NCBI GenBank assembly: GCA_964577195.1
Contig: CAZNYF010000057.1
Span: 1 to 16,565, forward strand
Source: HyVt-560 sp964577195
Lineage (GTDB): Bacteria > Pseudomonadota > Gammaproteobacteria > UWMA-0217
DNA length: 16,565 nt
Direction: 5' to 3'
Shown in pieces: positions 14,298 to 16,565 of this stretch. The position numbers and the translations under genes were made by a program. How positions within the stretch are numbered: position 1 is the stretch's first letter; every line of letters begins with the position of its first letter. A model generated the notes under the pieces. That model saw only the letters and a program-made list of their open reading frames with translations. It had not been told where the DNA came from and did not search any database.

Positions 14298-15239
14298 ATG
14301 TACCCACTGACCAAACCTTTACGCGTGATGTACCTGGATGTTGGTGATGGCCACCGGTTGTATCTGGAAGAAAGCGGTACAGCAAAAGGTATTCCTGTGA
14401 TCTTCTTGCATGGCGGGCCAGGTGCGGGTTGTTCACCGTATCATCGATGTTTTTTTGATCCCGAGAAATACCGTGTGATTTTGTTTGATCAGCGCGGTGC
14501 GGGTAAATCCACTCCCCATGCGTCTCTGGATGCCAATTCCACTCAGCATTTGGTGGCTGATCTGGAGAAAATCCGCGTTGCTTTAGAGATTGATCAATGG
14601 ATGGTGTTTGGAGGGTCCTGGGGTTCGACGCTGGGTTTGGCGTATGCCGAGTTGTTCCCGCAACGGGTACTGGCGCTGGTATTGCGAGGGATCTTCCTTT
14701 GTCGAGATCAGGATATTCAGTGGTTTTATCAGCATGGAGCAGGGCGAATCTTCCCAGATTTTTGGCAAGATTTTATTGCGCCGATTCCTGTTGAGGAACA
14801 AGGTGATCTGGTGACCGCGTACTATCAGTATTTAACCGGTGAGGATGAGGTGATGCGGATGCGTGCTGCCGAAGCCTGGTCACTTTGGGAAAGCCGCACC
14901 GCTACGTTGCAAACCAAACACTCTGAAAGTGATCACTTTTCCAATCCACATTTTGCACTCAGTCTGGCGCGAATTGAGGCACACTACTTTGTGAATCATG
15001 GATTTATGCAGCCAAACCAGTTGCTCGATAATGCGCATAAACTCAAAGGTATTCCTGGTACGATTGTGCATGGCAGATACGATTGTATTTGTCCCATCGA
15101 ACAAGCATTTTCGCTGCATAAAGTTTGGTCGGATGCGAGCCTGAAAGTAATCCCTGATGCGGGTCATGCCGCGACTGAGCCAGGTACTGCCAGAGCTTTA
15201 GTGGAAGCCACCGACAGACTTGCCAGCTACCTGATATGA
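14298..15239 (+). CDS. pip: Prolyl aminopeptidase (proline iminopeptidase), S33 family
   Basis: This alpha/beta hydrolase releases N-terminal proline from peptides. With the ATG at 14298 it is 313 aa, normal for the family. The oxyanion motif H-G-G-P-G-A-G is at 38-44, the nucleophile elbow G-G-S-W-G-S at 105-110 has S107, followed by D262 in H-G-R-Y-D and H290 in A-G-H, completing the triad. W-S-L-W-E near 194-198 is the cap-domain segment whose Glu recognises the free amino terminus. A TTG at 14277 is in frame, but M-Y-P-L is the usual family opening, so the ATG is preferred; neither start has a strong Shine-Dalgarno. The stop overlaps the dtd start (ATGA, 15236-15239). The pip-dtd pairing is also known in Pseudomonas (recalled). 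Confidence 0.93.
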   Translation: MYPLTKPLRVMYLDVGDGHRLYLEESGTAKGIPVIFLHGGPGAGCSPYHRCFFDPEKYRVILFDQRGAGKSTPHASLDANSTQHLVADLEKIRVALEIDQWMVFGGSWGSTLGLAYAELFPQRVLALVLRGIFLCRDQDIQWFYQHGAGRIFPDFWQDFIAPIPVEEQGDLVTAYYQYLTGEDEVMRMRAAEAWSLWESRTATLQTKHSESDHFSNPHFALSLARIEAHYFVNHGFMQPNQLLDNAHKLKGIPGTIVHGRYDCICPIEQAFSLHKVWSDASLKVIPDAGHAATEPGTARALVEATDRLASYLI

Positions 15240-15673
15240 TTGGGTTATTACAACGTGTCACCCGCGCCTCTGTGGAGGTTGATGAGCAAGTTATTGCGGA
15301 AATTGAGCAAGGGTTGATGGTGTTGATCGGGGTTGAAAAGCCAGATGACGAGAAGCTTGCAGACAGGTTATTAGAGCGGATTTTGGGATACCGAATTTTT
15401 GCTGATCGTGACGATAAAATGAATCTGTCACTGACCGATGTCGCTGGTGGGTTGCTGCTGGTACCACAATTTACTTTAGCTGCGGATACCCGCAAAGGTC
15501 GCCGTCCCAGCTTTGCCTCTGCGGCACCGCCCGAGCAAGGGCGAGCGCTATTTGAATATGTGCTAAAACAAGCACAACAGATTCACGAAAATACAGCATC
15601 CGGGGAATTTGGCGCGGACATGCAAGTACATTTAACCAATGATGGGCCAGCGACCTTCTGGTTGCAGGTTTAA
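15236..15673 (+). CDS. dtd: D-aminoacyl-tRNA deacylase
   Basis: DTD hydrolyses D-amino acids (and glycine mischarged on tRNA-Ala) from tRNAs, keeping translation homochiral. The 145-aa length equals E. coli DTD, and the sequence opens with the typical M-I-G-L-L-Q-R-V-T-R-A-S-V. The cross-subunit Gly-cisPro motif is N-D-G-P-A-T (135-140). The other active-site motif, usually S-Q-F-T-L, reads P-Q-F-T-L here (77-81), within an otherwise conserved stretch that continues A-A-D-T-R-K-G. The terminal F-W-L-Q-V is also conserved. Translation is coupled to pip by a 4-nt overlap. Confidence 0.96.
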   Translation: MIGLLQRVTRASVEVDEQVIAEIEQGLMVLIGVEKPDDEKLADRLLERILGYRIFADRDDKMNLSLTDVAGGLLLVPQFTLAADTRKGRRPSFASAAPPEQGRALFEYVLKQAQQIHENTASGEFGADMQVHLTNDGPATFWLQV

Positions 15674-15698
15674 CCACTCAGCATTAGTAGAGAATAAT

Positions 15699-16559
15699 AT
15701 GAAGAACCATTTTTTTTTCACAGTAGCTCTACTGACGCTCTGGGGTTGTCAGCCATCCGCTCAAGAATCTGAAGCACCCGTTAGCTCAGAGCAACAGGTT
15801 GCGGCCAAAGAAGCAGCGAATGTTGTTCAATCTGAGCAGACAAAGGTTAGCTCTGATCTAGAGCGTGAGAAACGCATGGCAGCCGAAATCGAGGATGTCA
15901 TTCTCGATGGTGAGCCGATCTATTTAAAAGCTGGCGCGCATGAGTTTCTCTCGATTGATACGCTGCCGTATGGCGCTTCAAAAGGTGCCGTCATCCTGTT
16001 GCATGGGCGAGGTTATCATCCTAACTGGCAAGATGTGATTTATCCTTTGCGTACGGGTTTGGCCGAGGTGGGTTGGCGAACGCTCTCAGTGCAAATGCCG
16101 GTACTGAAAAAGGATGCCAAATATTATGATTATGTGCCGTTGTTTCCGCAGTCATTCCCGCGAATCGAGGCGGCAATCGAGCACCTGAAAAATGCCGGTG
16201 TCAACAACATCGTGTTGCTTGCTCACAGCTGCGGTGCGCATATGGCGATGAGCTGGCTCAGAGAGAAAGGTGATAGTAGCATTCAAGCTTATATCGGCGT
16301 GGGAATGGGCGCGACAGATTATAAGCAATCCATGCAAGAGCCTTTTGCGCTGGATCAGCTCAAGGTGCCTGTGCTGGATATTTACGGCGCAGAAGATTTT
16401 CCGGCTGTAATTAGATTGGCGCCATCACGCATCAGCATGATGCAAAAAGCGGCTCATCCTCTCTCGGTTCAAAAGGTGGTGCCAGGTGCCAATCATTACT
16501 TCACCGATAAGGGTGAAAGTCTGGTCGAGGTGGTTGAGGAATGGCTAGAAAAACTCTAA
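15699..16559 (+). CDS. Lipoprotein alpha/beta hydrolase, DUF3530-like
   Basis: The 286-aa precursor has a lipoprotein signal ending L-T-L-W-G-C (C17), then a charged Glu/Gln/Ala-rich linker (about 18-68) and an alpha/beta hydrolase fold. V-I-L-L-H-G-R-G-Y-H-P-N-W (98-110) is the oxyanion region, A-H-S-C-G (175-179) gives nucleophile S177, D233 (or E232) is the likely acid and H266 in G-A-N-H-Y the base. The P-L-R-x-G-L and G-W-R-T-L-S segments match what I recall of the DUF3530 family. The substrate is unknown; the protein is probably anchored to a membrane facing the periplasm. The ATG at 15699 is chosen because an earlier in-frame ATG at 15639 would overlap dtd and hide the lipoprotein signal. 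It follows dtd by 25 nt and may share the pip-dtd transcript. The frame ends 6 nt before the window edge. Confidence 0.75.
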   Translation: MKNHFFFTVALLTLWGCQPSAQESEAPVSSEQQVAAKEAANVVQSEQTKVSSDLEREKRMAAEIEDVILDGEPIYLKAGAHEFLSIDTLPYGASKGAVILLHGRGYHPNWQDVIYPLRTGLAEVGWRTLSVQMPVLKKDAKYYDYVPLFPQSFPRIEAAIEHLKNAGVNNIVLLAHSCGAHMAMSWLREKGDSSIQAYIGVGMGATDYKQSMQEPFALDQLKVPVLDIYGAEDFPAVIRLAPSRISMMQKAAHPLSVQKVVPGANHYFTDKGESLVEVVEEWLEKL

Positions 16560-16565
16560 CTCTAA

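Noticed and set aside
15043..15495. 150-aa minus-strand ORF across pip and dtd.
   Set aside because: Serine-rich antisense shadow of two overlapping, clearly identified genes.
15639..15698. Upstream ATG at 15639 for the DUF3530-like lipoprotein.
   Set aside because: It would overlap dtd by 35 nt and bury the lipoprotein signal 20 residues inside the protein; the ATG at 15699 gives a normal signal and lipobox.
1..16565. CRISPR array, prophage, defence island, tRNA/rRNA or complete insertion sequence.
   Set aside because: No regularly spaced repeats, cas, integrase, transposase, restriction or structural phage genes, and no tRNA-like cloverleaf or rRNA sequence, were seen on reading both strands.

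Overview
The window looks like ordinary chromosome from a gammaproteobacterium. The main reasons are gene order and family: an ftsK tail followed by lolA and rarA, and dapA followed by bamC and a YycJ-type metallo-beta-lactamase gene. Both orders are familiar from Enterobacteria and Pseudomonas (recalled, not searched). The dapA product keeps the E. coli active-site numbering exactly. Base composition is moderate by eye, and I cannot name a genus. A run of exactly 100 N shows that this is a draft scaffold.

Layout. Positions 1-39 are the last codons of ftsK. Then come lolA (lipoprotein chaperone), rarA (replication-repair AAA+ ATPase), a single-domain PqiA-like membrane protein, a 160-bp inverted-repeat-bounded spacer, a small conserved protein translationally coupled to an AI-2E/PerM-family membrane protein, and a PIG-L-type zinc deacetylase, all on the + strand. 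After the N gap a minus-strand block holds phoH (PIN plus PhoH ATPase) coupled to a bcp/PrxQ peroxiredoxin, then an OmpA-family porin with thrombospondin type-3 repeats. A 310-bp divergent promoter region leads into the + strand run dapA, bamC (short form), MBL hydrolase, cysS and an M48 lipoprotein metalloprotease. A gene-poor stretch of about 390 bp with a REP-like hairpin follows. The window ends with pip-dtd, which overlap by 4 nt, and a DUF3530-like lipoprotein hydrolase.

A recurring theme is envelope biogenesis and quality control: LolA, PqiA-like, OmpA, BamC, the M48 lipoprotein protease and the hydrolase lipoprotein. The rest is core metabolism and translation: DapA, CysS, prolyl aminopeptidase and D-aminoacyl-tRNA deacylase.

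I found no phage, CRISPR array, defence island, complete insertion sequence or clearly new multigene system. The observations most worth following are non-coding: a gap flanked by identical 55-bp ends that is probably an assembly artefact; a MITE-like 160-bp element, with similar motifs just after several stop codons; and a perfect 11-bp inverted repeat in the ompA leader whose near arm abuts the Shine-Dalgarno sequence.
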